64,000 nucleotides of DNA from Sorlinia euscelidii (lineage in GTDB: Bacteria > Pseudomonadota > Alphaproteobacteria > Acetobacterales > Acetobacteraceae), in assembly GCF_036452155.1 (NCBI RefSeq), contig NZ_JAWJZY010000002.1; one strand, written 5' to 3'. The notes below the pieces were generated by a model. It had not been told where the DNA came from. It did not search any database and saw only the letters and a program-made list of their open reading frames with translations. Position 1 is the first letter of the stretch. Every line of letters begins with the position of its first letter. This document shows positions 18,962-28,249 of the stretch, piece after piece. The translations under genes were made by a program, and so were the position numbers.

Positions 18962-19540
18962 TCAGAAATAGAAAACGACCGCGGCACCACCGATAATCAA
19001 TACGAGCGCAGCGAGAAGGACCAAAGTGAGGCGCTTCTCGATGAAATCACGGATCGGTGCGCCGAACAGACGCAATAAACCGGCGACGAGAAAGAAACGA
19101 CCCCCCCGCGTCACGATACATGCGAGAAGGAACGGCCATATCGGGTAATGCGCCGCCCCGGCCGCGATCGTGACGATCTTGAACGGTATCGGTGTCAGCC
19201 CCTTCAAGAGGATGATCGCCATGCCGTATCGCAGGAATTTCTCCTGCATTGTCAATAACGTATGGGTCGCGTGGTAAAATTCTGCAATGGGCAGGGCAAC
19301 GTAACTGAACAGGAAGGCCCCGATACACCACCCCATCAAACCGCCAAGGACGCTCCCGACCGTGCACATCGTGGCCAGCCGCCAGGCTTTGCGGGGTTGC
19401 GCGAGCACCATCGGGATCAGCAACACATCGACCGGGATCGGGAAAAAAGACGCCTCCGCAAAAGCGACGGCGAAAAGCCACCATTTTGCGTTGGGTGCGG
19501 CGGAAAGGGCGAGAATTTTATGGTAAAGACGTTGAAGCAT
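18962..19540 (-). CDS. YqaA-type VTT/DedA-superfamily membrane protein
   Basis: About 192 aa with four to five membrane segments. FAEASFFPIPVDVLLIP and the RYGMAIILLKGLTPIPFKIVT region (F/LKGLTPIPFK motif) mark the SNARE-associated/VTT family. Members are linked to lipid scrambling or membrane homeostasis. The ATG at 19540 was preferred, with 19552 as an alternative. It ends 15 bases before the SDR start, so the two may be co-transcribed. Confidence 0.8.
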   Translation of the reverse strand: MLQRLYHKILALSAAPNAKWWLFAVAFAEASFFPIPVDVLLIPMVLAQPRKAWRLATMCTVGSVLGGLMGWCIGAFLFSYVALPIAEFYHATHTLLTMQEKFLRYGMAIILLKGLTPIPFKIVTIAAGAAHYPIWPFLLACIVTRGGRFFLVAGLLRLFGAPIRDFIEKRLTLVLLAALVLIIGGAAVVFYF

Positions 19541-19621
19541 GACCTCAATCACGTCAGTTGCGTTGACCTGTCATGGCAGAACTGTCCATTTCTGTCGAGG
19601 GCGCAACCAGGTCGGATCGTG

Positions 19622-21250
19622 TTACGGCCTCTGGGAAAAGAGCGAGGCGGGTTGCACCGGGTGGTCATCCGCATCGCATGGCAAAATGAGTGTCGCGCGC
19701 AGGCCCCCCTCCGCGCGGTTGGCAAGGGTGATGGTGCCGCGATGGGTCTGCATGGCGGAGCGCGCAATCGCCAGGCCCAGACCATGCCCGCCCGTCTCCC
19801 GGTTGCGACTTTTCTCTCCGCGCGTAAAGGGCTCAAACATGTGATCACGCTGGTCCTCCGGCACGCCGGGGCCATTATCCTCAATAGTGATGACGGCCTG
19901 GCGACCTCCCTTCCGGGTCGCCTCCAATCGAAGGGCGATTTGAGCGCGGTCACCATAGATCAGCGCGTTGAGAATAATATTGCTGAGGGCGCGCTTCAGC
20001 AGCAGGGTTTGCGCGCGGATCGTGACGGCGACTTCCTGCGACGAGAAATCAATCTTCTCGACATCCTCCGGTCGACTTGCCTTGATGTCTGCCACGACAT
20101 CCTGAATGAGCCGCGTCAGGTCAATCGGGATCAGCGGGTCATGGTGCGTCGGATCACGGCCGAGCGCCAAGGTCGTTGCGACCATTTTCTCCATTTCCGC
20201 GAGGTCAGCCGTGAAGCGCTCACGCAATTCCGGGTCTTCAATGAATTCCGTCCGCAATTTCATGCGCGTTAACGGTGTACGAAGGTCATGGCTGAGAGCG
20301 GTGAGGATCAAGGTGCGATCACGCAGGAAACGCCGGATACGTTCAGCCATGAGGTTGAATATGTGCGCGGCGCGCCGGATCTCTGTTGCGCCTTTCTCCG
20401 GCAAAGGCGGGGTGAAGACATCCGTGCCGAGTTTCTCCGCTGCGGATGACAGCGTGCCAATCGGCGTGATGAGACGTTGCGTGCCAAGGGCGATCACGAC
20501 TCCGCCGCCAACGGCCATCGTCAGAAGCGCCGCGAAAAACGTCCAGGAGCCGAATGGATTGGGGGGCGGCACATGAAACCGAACGACAAGCCAACGATCC
20601 TCATCGCTGCATCGCATCGACATGGAGAAGAGGTGAGAACGTGTCCGGCGTTCAAACACGATGGCGCGCGGCCGTTTATCGCCCGCCAGCATCATCAGTC
20701 CGACGAGATCATGCGCTTCAGCGACGCTGTCAACTCGTTCCCCGTCGCGGTCATAGATCAAAAAGACGCGCGGGGCGGATGGGTGATCCTGCCCCGCATA
20801 TGTCGGGTTCCGATCGCCTTTCGTGACTTCCGGCACGAGCTGAAGGGACCCGCTGCGTGGCGTGGAGGGCAACATGGAAAGATATTGCGGCGGGAGGGGG
20901 CCTGAGAATTTTTCATCAGGTCGGTCGGACAATTTGACTGAGAAGCTTGGCGGCAGGCGCAAATTCGCCACGGCCTGCGTACGCTCCCGGATCGGCAGCG
21001 ATGTAATCACTTGATAAATCGACAGGGCCCGGTGTTTGCTTTCCTGCATGACGGCGCGATCTGTCAGCCAAAACCGATCCAGTGCATAAATGCCGAAGCT
21101 GAGACATTGCACGCAGGCGATACCGAAAAGCAGAAGGAGGTTGGTCCGGGCTTTAAGAGATTTCGGGACCAGCCAGTTGAAGAGAGATGCGGGTCGGAAG
21201 GCACGGTTTCGCGGGTCTTCGGGCGCACGGTCAGGCTCGGGCGATGTCAT
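19622..21250 (-). CDS. Sensor histidine kinase (EnvZ-like)
   Basis: 542 aa. The order is a cytoplasmic N-tail, TM1 (about 36-58), a periplasmic sensor region of about 175 residues, TM2 (about 236-258), a HAMP linker, and an H-box with H321 in ALSHDLRTPLTRM. The ATP-binding domain follows (NIILNALIYG, DNGPGVPEDQ, GGHGLGLAIA). It overlaps the upstream response-regulator gene by four bases, so the pair is one two-component system. The H-box and HAMP spacing resemble the EnvZ group. The stimulus is unknown. Confidence 0.92.
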   Translation of the reverse strand: MTSPEPDRAPEDPRNRAFRPASLFNWLVPKSLKARTNLLLLFGIACVQCLSFGIYALDRFWLTDRAVMQESKHRALSIYQVITSLPIRERTQAVANLRLPPSFSVKLSDRPDEKFSGPLPPQYLSMLPSTPRSGSLQLVPEVTKGDRNPTYAGQDHPSAPRVFLIYDRDGERVDSVAEAHDLVGLMMLAGDKRPRAIVFERRTRSHLFSMSMRCSDEDRWLVVRFHVPPPNPFGSWTFFAALLTMAVGGGVVIALGTQRLITPIGTLSSAAEKLGTDVFTPPLPEKGATEIRRAAHIFNLMAERIRRFLRDRTLILTALSHDLRTPLTRMKLRTEFIEDPELRERFTADLAEMEKMVATTLALGRDPTHHDPLIPIDLTRLIQDVVADIKASRPEDVEKIDFSSQEVAVTIRAQTLLLKRALSNIILNALIYGDRAQIALRLEATRKGGRQAVITIEDNGPGVPEDQRDHMFEPFTRGEKSRNRETGGHGLGLAIARSAMQTHRGTITLANRAEGGLRATLILPCDADDHPVQPASLFSQRP

Positions 21251-21990
21251 GCGTCGGGCACCGCATGCACTGTTGCGGCCAGAACGTAACCGCCGCTGCG
21301 CACCGTCTTGATGATGTGTGATGCCGCGCCATTCCCCGGCGGAAGGCCCTGCTCAAGCTTTCGACGCAAACGCCCGACAGCGACATCAATCGCCCGGTCA
21401 AAAGCGCCGCTTTGCCGCCCGCGCAACAGGTCTGAAAGCATGTCGCGCGTCAGGACGCGGTTGGGACGTTGCAGGAAAAGGCGGAGAAGATCATATTCCC
21501 CGCCTGTCAGGGAGATTTCTCCCCCCTGCGGGGAGAGGAGATGACGCCGGTCAAGATCCAGTCGGTAATCGGCGAAGGTGATGATGCCCTCATTCAGGGC
21601 AAGCGGTTTTTCCGGCGGGTTGCTGCGTCTCAGGACAGCGCGGATGCGCGCGAGAAGCTCCCGCGGGTTGAAGGGTTTGGCAAGGTAATCATCCGCGCCC
21701 AGTTCCAGCCCCAATATACGGTTGGTCTCATCTCCCATCGCGGTAAGGAAGATAATGGGCAGAGAGTCATCTTCCCCGCGCAACCATCGCGCGATGTCGA
21801 GACCACTCTCACCGGGGAGCATGAGATCAAGCACGGCGAGTTGGTAATGTCCGCGTTCCCAGACCTGACGCGCCTCAACACAGTCACGCGCTGTGGAAAC
21901 GCGGAAATCGTTTCTCTCAAGATACCGCGCCAGCAAGGCGCGGATCTCGCGATCATCATCAACGACGAGAAGGTGGGGGCGCGTGGACAT
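21247..21990 (-). CDS. OmpR-family response regulator
   Basis: 247 aa from the ATG at 21990; the longer upstream frame has no receiver-like sequence. The receiver domain has the acidic pair DDD (11-13), phospho-acceptor D55 in VLDLMLPG, and the AKPF lysine. A C-terminal winged-helix domain follows (LTGGEYDLLRLFLQRPNRVLTRDML, then DRAIDVAVGRLRRKLE). It is the partner of the adjacent kinase (ATGA overlap) and likely controls envelope or osmotic genes (inference from family). Confidence 0.93.
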   Translation of the reverse strand: MSTRPHLLVVDDDREIRALLARYLERNDFRVSTARDCVEARQVWERGHYQLAVLDLMLPGESGLDIARWLRGEDDSLPIIFLTAMGDETNRILGLELGADDYLAKPFNPRELLARIRAVLRRSNPPEKPLALNEGIITFADYRLDLDRRHLLSPQGGEISLTGGEYDLLRLFLQRPNRVLTRDMLSDLLRGRQSGAFDRAIDVAVGRLRRKLEQGLPPGNGAASHIIKTVRSGGYVLAATVHAVPDA

Positions 21991-22043
21991 CGTGGTGAAG
22001 ATGGACGGGATGGGCGACGAAATACAAGTATCGTTACCTATCG

Positions 22044-23105
22044 TTACATTTCGTCCTGCAGCCATGACGGCACGGGGAGGTTCTTCTGACGCAGAAATGC
22101 CGGATTGAAGAGCTTCGACTGATAGCGTGCACCCCCGTCGCAAAGGATCGTCACGATATTGTGGCCCGGGCCCAATTTCCGTGCTGTGCGGGCCGCGGCG
22201 GCGACATTAATGCCCGATGAGCCGCCAAGGCTGAGACCCTCTTGCATCTGCAGCGCGAAAATCAACTCAAGCGCTTCCGCATCCGGGATTTTTTCCGCAT
22301 CGTCAAATGTGACGCCCTCGAGATTTCCCGTCACGCGGGATTGGCCAATCCCTTCCGTGATCGAACTGCCCGACGGGGTGAGATCACCATTTTTGACCCA
22401 GCCCGCCAGGCCGGAACCTTCCGGATCCGCCAGGACGATGCGCGGCCGCGCGCGACCTGCCGCGCGTGACGCGTCTGCCAGACCCAAAGCGACGCCTGCC
22501 AATGTGCCGCCCGTGCCGCACGCGCAGGTAAATGCATCAATCCGGCCATCCAGTTGCGACCAGATTTCCGGGGCGGTCGTGCGTCGATGACCCTCACGAT
22601 TAGCAATATTGTCGAACTGATTGGCCCAGACCGCGCCGGGCGTTTCTTCAGCAATGCGCCGGGAGACATGGACGTAATTACCCGCATCGCGATAGGGTTT
22701 TGCGGGGACAAGGCGCAGGTCCGCGCCGATCATCCTCAGAAAATCGATTTTTTCACGGCTCTGCGTTTCGGGCATGACGATGATCGTGCGATAACCGCGT
22801 GCAAGGGCGACAAGGGTCAAGCCAATGCCAGTATTGCCCGCTGTCCCCTCCACAATGACACCGCCCGGCTTCAATTGACCGCGTGCTTCTGCGTCAGAGA
22901 TGATTGCCAGCGCGGCACGATCCTTGACCGAACCACCGGGATTCATGAATTCCGCTTTGCCGTAGATTTTGCATCCTGTCGCTTCGGAGATGCCGCGCAA
23001 AAGGATGAGCGGTGTGCCACCGATGGCGTCAGACATGGAGTCAGATGTCCGGGGCCAGCCCTTGATGTTAAATTTTTTGGTCGCTGCGCCCGTTATATCT
23101 GACAT
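22044..23105 (-). CDS. cysK: Cysteine synthase (CysK-type, PLP enzyme)
   Basis: 353 aa from the ATG at 23105, which follows a GGAAGG ribosome site. The enzyme makes cysteine from O-acetylserine and sulfide. The PLP lysine lies in NPGGSVKDRAA, the substrate loop is EGTAGNTGIG, and GGSSGIN holds the phosphate. The loop reads EGTAGNTG rather than PTSGNTG. That form occurs in a distinct, less studied subgroup of cysteine synthases, so O-acetylserine specificity is inferred. It is a single gene between the two-component system and a DUF2272 lipoprotein. Confidence 0.85.
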   Translation of the reverse strand: MSDITGAATKKFNIKGWPRTSDSMSDAIGGTPLILLRGISEATGCKIYGKAEFMNPGGSVKDRAALAIISDAEARGQLKPGGVIVEGTAGNTGIGLTLVALARGYRTIIVMPETQSREKIDFLRMIGADLRLVPAKPYRDAGNYVHVSRRIAEETPGAVWANQFDNIANREGHRRTTAPEIWSQLDGRIDAFTCACGTGGTLAGVALGLADASRAAGRARPRIVLADPEGSGLAGWVKNGDLTPSGSSITEGIGQSRVTGNLEGVTFDDAEKIPDAEALELIFALQMQEGLSLGGSSGINVAAAARTARKLGPGHNIVTILCDGGARYQSKLFNPAFLRQKNLPVPSWLQDEM

Positions 23106-23221
23106 ACTGCCTTCCATCTTGTCGTGACTTCCTCAAATTTATGGGAAGCTGTTGAGATGGGAAGCCAGCGTCACGGTTTCAATGCGCGCCGCGTCAATAC
23201 TGCGTTACGCCGATGGACAAG

Positions 23222-24142
23222 TCACATCCCGGCATCCGGCTCCTGCTCCGCATCATATCTGACTTGCAGGACAGTCAGCCAGTTATAACGACTGTCATAA
23301 CTTTGCCCGGAGCTGTCCGCCAGCCTTCCGGCGGCGTCCGTCGGGACGTGCGTGAGGGCGACAGCGTCCATGACATTGCCCCCGATCATACTGATCTGTC
23401 GGCCGAACGGCGCCCCGCTCTGACCGGTGGCGACGATGATGCCACAATGGGACGGGAAATTCCGCGCGGTGGGAAGCATCGCGTAGGTGATATCGCGGCT
23501 GCGCCCGCGCCCGACACAGATGAGATCACCCAATTGGGGCGCGTATTCGGAGGGTCGACGCGCGATCAGGCCCGATGTCTGGCCTGAAACGGCAGCATTG
23601 ATGTAGGTCGCGTGATTGGGAGAATAGGGAAAGCGGCTATTCGCGCCATCGATCCGCATGACATAGGAGATAAAAGCTGCAGACCACGCATAATTACCAT
23701 CATCCCGCGCCGGAAAGCGCCGCCCCGAGCCATCCTGCTTGCCCGTCCAGCCAACCTGATGGGCGCCCGCATTTTGCCCGATCCACCAATACTCGCCCAC
23801 GCGCTGCCACAATCCGGGCATACGTTCCGGCTTGAGGCTGGGGTCCGCATTATCGGGCCGGGATTCCGGGTCATCATCCACGACGGGGCTGCCAAACAGG
23901 CGCCATTCTCGCAGGGCGATGGCGACCGCATCCTGCCGGTTGAAGGGCTCATAATTTAGTGTCGCAAAGTCCGGCGCGTGATTGTAGCTGGACCAGCTTG
24001 CGCGGCCATCCGCGTCATACACCACGCCGCCGGATGCCCCGGCGGGGCGGGGCGGGGCGCTGCATGCGGACATCATCAACAGGGCGCTGACCACGGTCAT
24101 GACAGGCAGAGCGTGCCTCCGTGACGGGGTTTTGCTGCGCAT
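23222..24142 (-). CDS. DUF2272-type lipoprotein
   Basis: 306 aa. A lipoprotein signal with lipobox SAC is seen after LLMM (cysteine near residue 27 from this start), followed by a Pro/Ala-rich spacer. The domain core includes YNHAPDFATLNYEPFNRQDA, EYWWIGQ, AWSAAFISYVMR and GDLICVGRG, the pattern of DUF2272. The family has a fold reminiscent of NlpC/P60-type cell-wall amidases, with Cys/His-like residues (SHCGIIV, HVP). The enzymatic role is unproven. The ATG at 24142 is preferred over 24184. Confidence 0.7.
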   Translation of the reverse strand: MRSKTPSRRHALPVMTVVSALLMMSACSAPPRPAGASGGVVYDADGRASWSSYNHAPDFATLNYEPFNRQDAVAIALREWRLFGSPVVDDDPESRPDNADPSLKPERMPGLWQRVGEYWWIGQNAGAHQVGWTGKQDGSGRRFPARDDGNYAWSAAFISYVMRIDGANSRFPYSPNHATYINAAVSGQTSGLIARRPSEYAPQLGDLICVGRGRSRDITYAMLPTARNFPSHCGIIVATGQSGAPFGRQISMIGGNVMDAVALTHVPTDAAGRLADSSGQSYDSRYNWLTVLQVRYDAEQEPDAGM

Positions 24143-24460
24143 TGAGGGCAAAAAACTGGCCGACAATGGTGAATCGGTTTTCAAAAGAAGCTCCCGGATC
24201 GGCGATGCGTGTGATCAGATCATTCACCTTCACGCGGTCAGAACCCACAGCGTCGCGGTCGAGACCGAATTCCAGAGTCGAAGAATGCTCACGATTCAAC
24301 GACGCTGTAAAGTCCGAGGAGTTGCCTTTCCGGGGGGTTTCACACCCTGTGACCAATGCTTCCGAAGTCGCCGGATGATCCTGCAAAATACGCGTGTTGA
24401 GTGGTTTTTAAGTGATTCAGCCCGGTTTATATTGCAGAAACAGAGAGTGGGAGACATGGG

Positions 24461-25093
24461 ATGACGGAACCGGACTGGTTGACCCTCGGTCGAGAAGTAC
24501 AGGCTATCGCCCAGAACGGGCTGACCTTCACGACGAATCCTTACGATATTGAACGTTATCACCGACTGCGTGACATCGCTTCGGACCTTCTCGCCATTCA
24601 ATCGGATGAGGATGCGACGGTCCTGCGTCGCCTGCACGCGCGGGAGAGCGGTTACGCCACGCCCAAAATTGATGTTCGGGTCGCTGTTTTTGATAAAGAG
24701 GGACGTATCCTCCTGGTGCGGGAGACATGTGACGCGGGTCGCTGGACGCTTCCGGGCGGGTGGGCCGACGTCAATCTCACAACCGCTGAAAACGCCGTCA
24801 AGGAAGCGCGGGAGGAAAGCGGCTATGACGTCGCCCCCGTCAAGCTTGCCGCTTTGTGGGACCGCGCCCGCCAGGGCCATCGACCGGAGGTCTTCAGTTG
24901 TGCCAAAATATTCTACATATGTCGCCTTCTGGGTGGGGTCGCGCTGCAGAATACGGATGAAACGTGCGGGACGGGCTGGTTCACACGGGATGAGATTTCG
25001 ACTGACCTCTCTTTCGATCGTGTCCGGATGCACCAGATAGAACGTATGTTTGACCATCATCAACAGCCGGATTTGATGACGGATTTTGAATAA
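24461..25093 (+). CDS. Nudix hydrolase
   Basis: 210 aa. The Nudix box is complete: G-x5-E-x7-REEx-EEx-G form seen as GGWADVNLTTAENAV then KEAREESGYDV (about residues 103-128). The N-terminal helical domain (LTLGREVQAIAQNG, YDIERYHRLRDIA) is the one found in ADP-ribose/CDP-choline-type Nudix enzymes. Substrate is not identifiable. GGGAGACATGGG precedes the ATG. It is followed by a glycosyltransferase gene 41 bases downstream on the same strand. Confidence 0.88.
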   Translation: MTEPDWLTLGREVQAIAQNGLTFTTNPYDIERYHRLRDIASDLLAIQSDEDATVLRRLHARESGYATPKIDVRVAVFDKEGRILLVRETCDAGRWTLPGGWADVNLTTAENAVKEAREESGYDVAPVKLAALWDRARQGHRPEVFSCAKIFYICRLLGGVALQNTDETCGTGWFTRDEISTDLSFDRVRMHQIERMFDHHQQPDLMTDFE

Positions 25094-25134
25094 GGCAGCA
25101 ACGGGGCGTCACCGCTTGCGAGAGGGGCTGAATC

Positions 25135-26265
25135 ATGCGGAAGGCACAGGTCAACGGGTCAATGGATGCGTCACCCCGGGCGATGATCGTCCTCCCGCGT
25201 CGGGAAGGGTATGCATCTGACCAGGCGGGGGCCATCGCGTTGCTGGTCTCCCGACTGGCGCAGGCGGATGATATCGTTGTGGGTATGCCGATCAACGGGC
25301 CTGTCCTGCCCGGCGGGCAGTTTGAAGCGGTGCCGGAACTGGGTCTACCCTGGCGATGGGCGCGGGAAGGGGTCCGCTACCGCATGGGCGTGCAGCAACT
25401 GATCAAAAAATTCCGCCCCGACCTCATTGAGGTGCATAACCGTCCGGCCATGGCCCACGCTTTGGCGCGGAGTGGCCTGCCCGTCAGTCTCTTCCTGCAT
25501 AACGACCCTCAGGGCATGAAGGGCGCGCGCACCCCGGCACATCGTGAGGCCCTGATACGAAAAGTACGGGTTGTGACAGTCTCACGCTGGTTGCGGAAAC
25601 GTTACCTTGAGGATGTTTATACCGGGGATGTCGAGGTCCTCCCCAATTCGCTTGATCTCGGGGCCCTGCCGCCGCGCCCGGCGGAGAAAGCGCCGATCGT
25701 GCTTTTTGTGGGGCGTGTCGTGGCGGATAAGGGGGCGGACCGATTTGTGCAGGCCTGGGGCCATGTGCGCAAGCAGGTGCCGAACTGGCGCGCCGTCATG
25801 GTCGGCGCTGACCGATTCCGCTTTAATGCCCCGCGCACCAGTTTTGTAGACCGGGTGGAGCGTGAAGCGGAGGATTGCGGCATCACGATTGCGGGTTACC
25901 AGATGCATCAACAGGTGCTGGATATTATGGCCATGGCCGCCATTGTGGTTGTTCCCAGTCGATGGCCGGAGCCTTTCGGGCTGACCGCGCTGGAGGCCAT
26001 GGCGAGCGGTGCGGCCGTGATTTCCTCCGGCAGTGGTGGCTTGCCGGAGGTGGTGGGTGATGCAGCCCTCACCGCCGCGGTGGATGCACCGGAAGAGCTG
26101 GAGGCGGCGCTGCTCAGCCTCATGCAGGATTCTCACAAACGCGCGAATTACGCGGCACGTGGGCTTAAGCGCGCCCAGTTATTTGATACACATCCCGCCA
26201 TTCGCCGCTTGCAGGCGCTGCGACTTAAAATGGTCAACAGGGCAGGGACGCCTGCCACACCCTGA
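25135..26265 (+). CDS. Glycosyltransferase family 4 protein
   Basis: 376 aa, GT-B fold. Motifs seen are VEVLPNSLDL, VLFVGRVVADKGADRFVQA (start of the donor domain), VPSRWPEPFGLTALEAMASG (the EX7E-type motif, E-x-FGLTALE) and GGLPEVVGD. These fit nucleotide-sugar-dependent GT4 enzymes that build surface polysaccharides. GAGAGGGG lies just before the ATG; an internal ATG at 25162 is an alternative. It may be co-transcribed with the Nudix gene. Acceptor and sugar are unknown. Confidence 0.85.
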   Translation: MRKAQVNGSMDASPRAMIVLPRREGYASDQAGAIALLVSRLAQADDIVVGMPINGPVLPGGQFEAVPELGLPWRWAREGVRYRMGVQQLIKKFRPDLIEVHNRPAMAHALARSGLPVSLFLHNDPQGMKGARTPAHREALIRKVRVVTVSRWLRKRYLEDVYTGDVEVLPNSLDLGALPPRPAEKAPIVLFVGRVVADKGADRFVQAWGHVRKQVPNWRAVMVGADRFRFNAPRTSFVDRVEREAEDCGITIAGYQMHQQVLDIMAMAAIVVVPSRWPEPFGLTALEAMASGAAVISSGSGGLPEVVGDAALTAAVDAPEELEAALLSLMQDSHKRANYAARGLKRAQLFDTHPAIRRLQALRLKMVNRAGTPATP

Positions 26266-26284
26266 CAGATGGGAGTGTCAAAAA

Positions 26285-26779
26285 TTGAAAACCGCCTCCA
26301 AAATCCTCAGAACAGGTCTCGCTTCCGCCATGGCGATGGGGATGATCTTCGCTTATCCGCAGCATGGCCGGGCGCAGTCCGATGCTGCGTCAGCTTCATC
26401 ATCCAGTGATCACGGCCAGGATTTGCTCGACCGTATGGACGCGGCTGAGACGCGCTTCCATGACAAGGCTTCAAGCTGGAAGAAATCCAATCACGATTGG
26501 AAATCAAAAGGTGCTGACTGGCAGAAAGCGCAGAAACAGCGCCTTAAGGAGGCGGGCGACCGCCTGAAATCGAAATGGTCCTCAGATAAGGAAAAGCTTG
26601 TCGGAGATGCGGACCGTCTGAAGGAGAAGTCCGCCGCCTTGTCTGAAGCGCGGAAGAAAAGAGTCGAGGCAGGGCGTCAGCGCATCAAGGATTGGCAGAA
26701 ATCCCGTCAGCGCCATGACCGGAAACTCAGCAATTTCGTGTCAAAAACAAAGAAGGATTTCAAAGATCTGTCGCATTAA
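26285..26779 (+). CDS. Small secreted, charged coiled-coil protein (TTG start)
   Basis: 164 aa. The TTG at 26285 is chosen because GGGAG lies 9 bases upstream and the translation from it begins with a good signal peptide (KTASKILRTGLASAMAMGM, cleavage near GRAQS). The mature protein is about 130 residues of Lys/Glu/Asp/Ser/Trp-rich helix with recurring W-x-K/SKxxW units (SSWKKSNHDWKSKG, KSKWSSDKEKL, KDWQKSRQRH), typical of an extended coiled coil. The alternative frame upstream belongs to the shadow of the GT4 gene. I do not recognise the family. A periplasmic structural or stress role is only a guess. Confidence 0.6.
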   Translation: MKTASKILRTGLASAMAMGMIFAYPQHGRAQSDAASASSSSDHGQDLLDRMDAAETRFHDKASSWKKSNHDWKSKGADWQKAQKQRLKEAGDRLKSKWSSDKEKLVGDADRLKEKSAALSEARKKRVEAGRQRIKDWQKSRQRHDRKLSNFVSKTKKDFKDLSH

Positions 26780-26800
26780 CCTGACGCAGATCCCGGAAAT

Positions 26801-27472
26801 TCAAGGTCGCGTGGTTTCAGTGTCCTGACGGGCGGAGAAGATTTCTCGAAGCCGCGCGGCCTGTGTCCTTAACGTTTCTTCTGTCAGATCCGGCAAATGC
26901 GGGATGGCGGCGCAGGGAAGGGCCCCGCCAAAATGCAGGATAAGTTCCGCATCATCGGCGTGGGGCGTGCCATTCATCACGATCCCGGCAATCGGGAGCT
27001 TCCGCCTGCGCAGGGCTTCCAGACTCAAAAGCGCGTGATTGATGCTGCCTAGCCCCGTCCCGACCACAAGGATGACGGGCAATTGGCATATCGCGATGAG
27101 ATCGATCATGAGCTGCCCGGCATTGAGCGGCACCATAAGTCCCCCAGCCCCTTCAATCACGAGAGGGCGTTTCGTGGCTGGCAGGGAGATGCGGGTTAAA
27201 TCGACATGTGCCCCCGTGCGCCGCGCCGCGCTCCAGGGCGATAAAAGGGCATCAAATTGATAAAGGGGCGCGTGACAGCGTTCAGGCGGTAATCCTGTCA
27301 GGGCGGCCACGTCGGCTGTGTCGCCAACATCCTCGGCAAGGCCGGTTTGCAAAGGCTTCCAGTAATCGCCATCAAAGGCCAGCGTCATCAGGGCCGAGAC
27401 GAGCGTTTTGCCCACACCCGTACCCGTACCAGTGATAAAAAACCCGGTTCTTCCGTTTTCATCAGCTTTCAT
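26801..27472 (-). CDS. bioD: Dethiobiotin synthetase BioD
   Basis: 223 aa. The P-loop is TGTGTGVGKT near the N-terminus, with the DAPA-contact segment WKPLQTGL and the EGAGGLMVPL motif. BioD carboxylates diaminopelargonic acid with ATP to form the ureido ring of dethiobiotin. The ATG at 27472 overlaps the frame-corrected bioC end by 11 bases, the tight packing expected of this operon. It is the last gene of the minus-strand bioF-bioH-like-bioC-bioD row. Confidence 0.93.
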   Translation of the reverse strand: MKADENGRTGFFITGTGTGVGKTLVSALMTLAFDGDYWKPLQTGLAEDVGDTADVAALTGLPPERCHAPLYQFDALLSPWSAARRTGAHVDLTRISLPATKRPLVIEGAGGLMVPLNAGQLMIDLIAICQLPVILVVGTGLGSINHALLSLEALRRRKLPIAGIVMNGTPHADDAELILHFGGALPCAAIPHLPDLTEETLRTQAARLREIFSARQDTETTRP

Positions 27473-28249
27473 ACCGCGCCTCCTGCGCATGGAAGATGCC
27501 GATCGCGACATCATAGGTCATGGATGCACCCGCCTGATCGAATAATGTCAGGATATGCGACAGCGCCTGGGGGAGAGAGGGCGCTTCGCAATGCCGGAGG
27601 GTGCCGCGCCGATACGTCTGATATCCCGCAAAAACTGCCGCCCGCTCCTGACAGGGTCGGTCAGGCAATAAGCGGTCCACGTCGCCTCGCCATCCTGCGG
27701 AAATTCCGCTTGCAAACTCGGCAGTGACGGCCATGGGCCGAAACCCGCGGAGATGCCAGCGGCGGCGCAGGCTTCGTGCCATTCCCGAAAGCTACCTTCG
27801 GCAAGCGTCGAGAATGCCATGACTCCCCCATCTCCCAGAAGGCGGCGAAGTTGCCGGAAACTCTCCCGTCGATTTTGAAACCATTGCACGCAGAAATTGG
27901 AGCAGATCAGGTCGAAAGACGGGGCCAGGCTGGGGCGTTCACCATCCATTGCGATGCAGGTGACCCGTTTAGAAGGATATTGCGTGCGCAGCTTCTCGCG
28001 GCATCGCGCCAGCATATCCCGGGAGAGATCCGTCACAATCAGCTCAGATTGCGGGAAGAGGTCAAGCAGCGCCGTCGTCATCAGCCCCGTACCGCTGCCA
28101 ATTTCGAGAATGCGCCGCGGAACTGCGCGTGCGGCGTAAATCCCGGCGAGCTGGTCGCGCAATAATATCGCGGTCCGCGCCTGAACGCGCGCGGCTTCAT
28201 CGTAAAGTGTGGCGCGGCTAAAACCCCGCGCAATGTCAGACGGGTTCAT
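27462..28249 (-). CDS. bioC: Malonyl-ACP O-methyltransferase BioC (apparent single-base frameshift)
   Basis: About 262 aa when read through the shift. The SAM-binding motif ILEIGSGTGLMT and the segments FDLICSNFCVQWF and LLGDGGVMAFSTL identify BioC, which methylates malonyl-ACP to start pimelate synthesis. The uninterrupted frame ends at 27548 with an unrelated tail (RRCRIS). The true C-terminus resumes in another frame (QALSHILTLFDQAGA, MTYDVAIGIF) and ends at 27462, overlapping bioD. One extra C in the CCCCC run (27569-27573 on the plus strand as GGGGG) restores it. It overlaps the upstream hydrolase by four bases. Confidence 0.82.
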
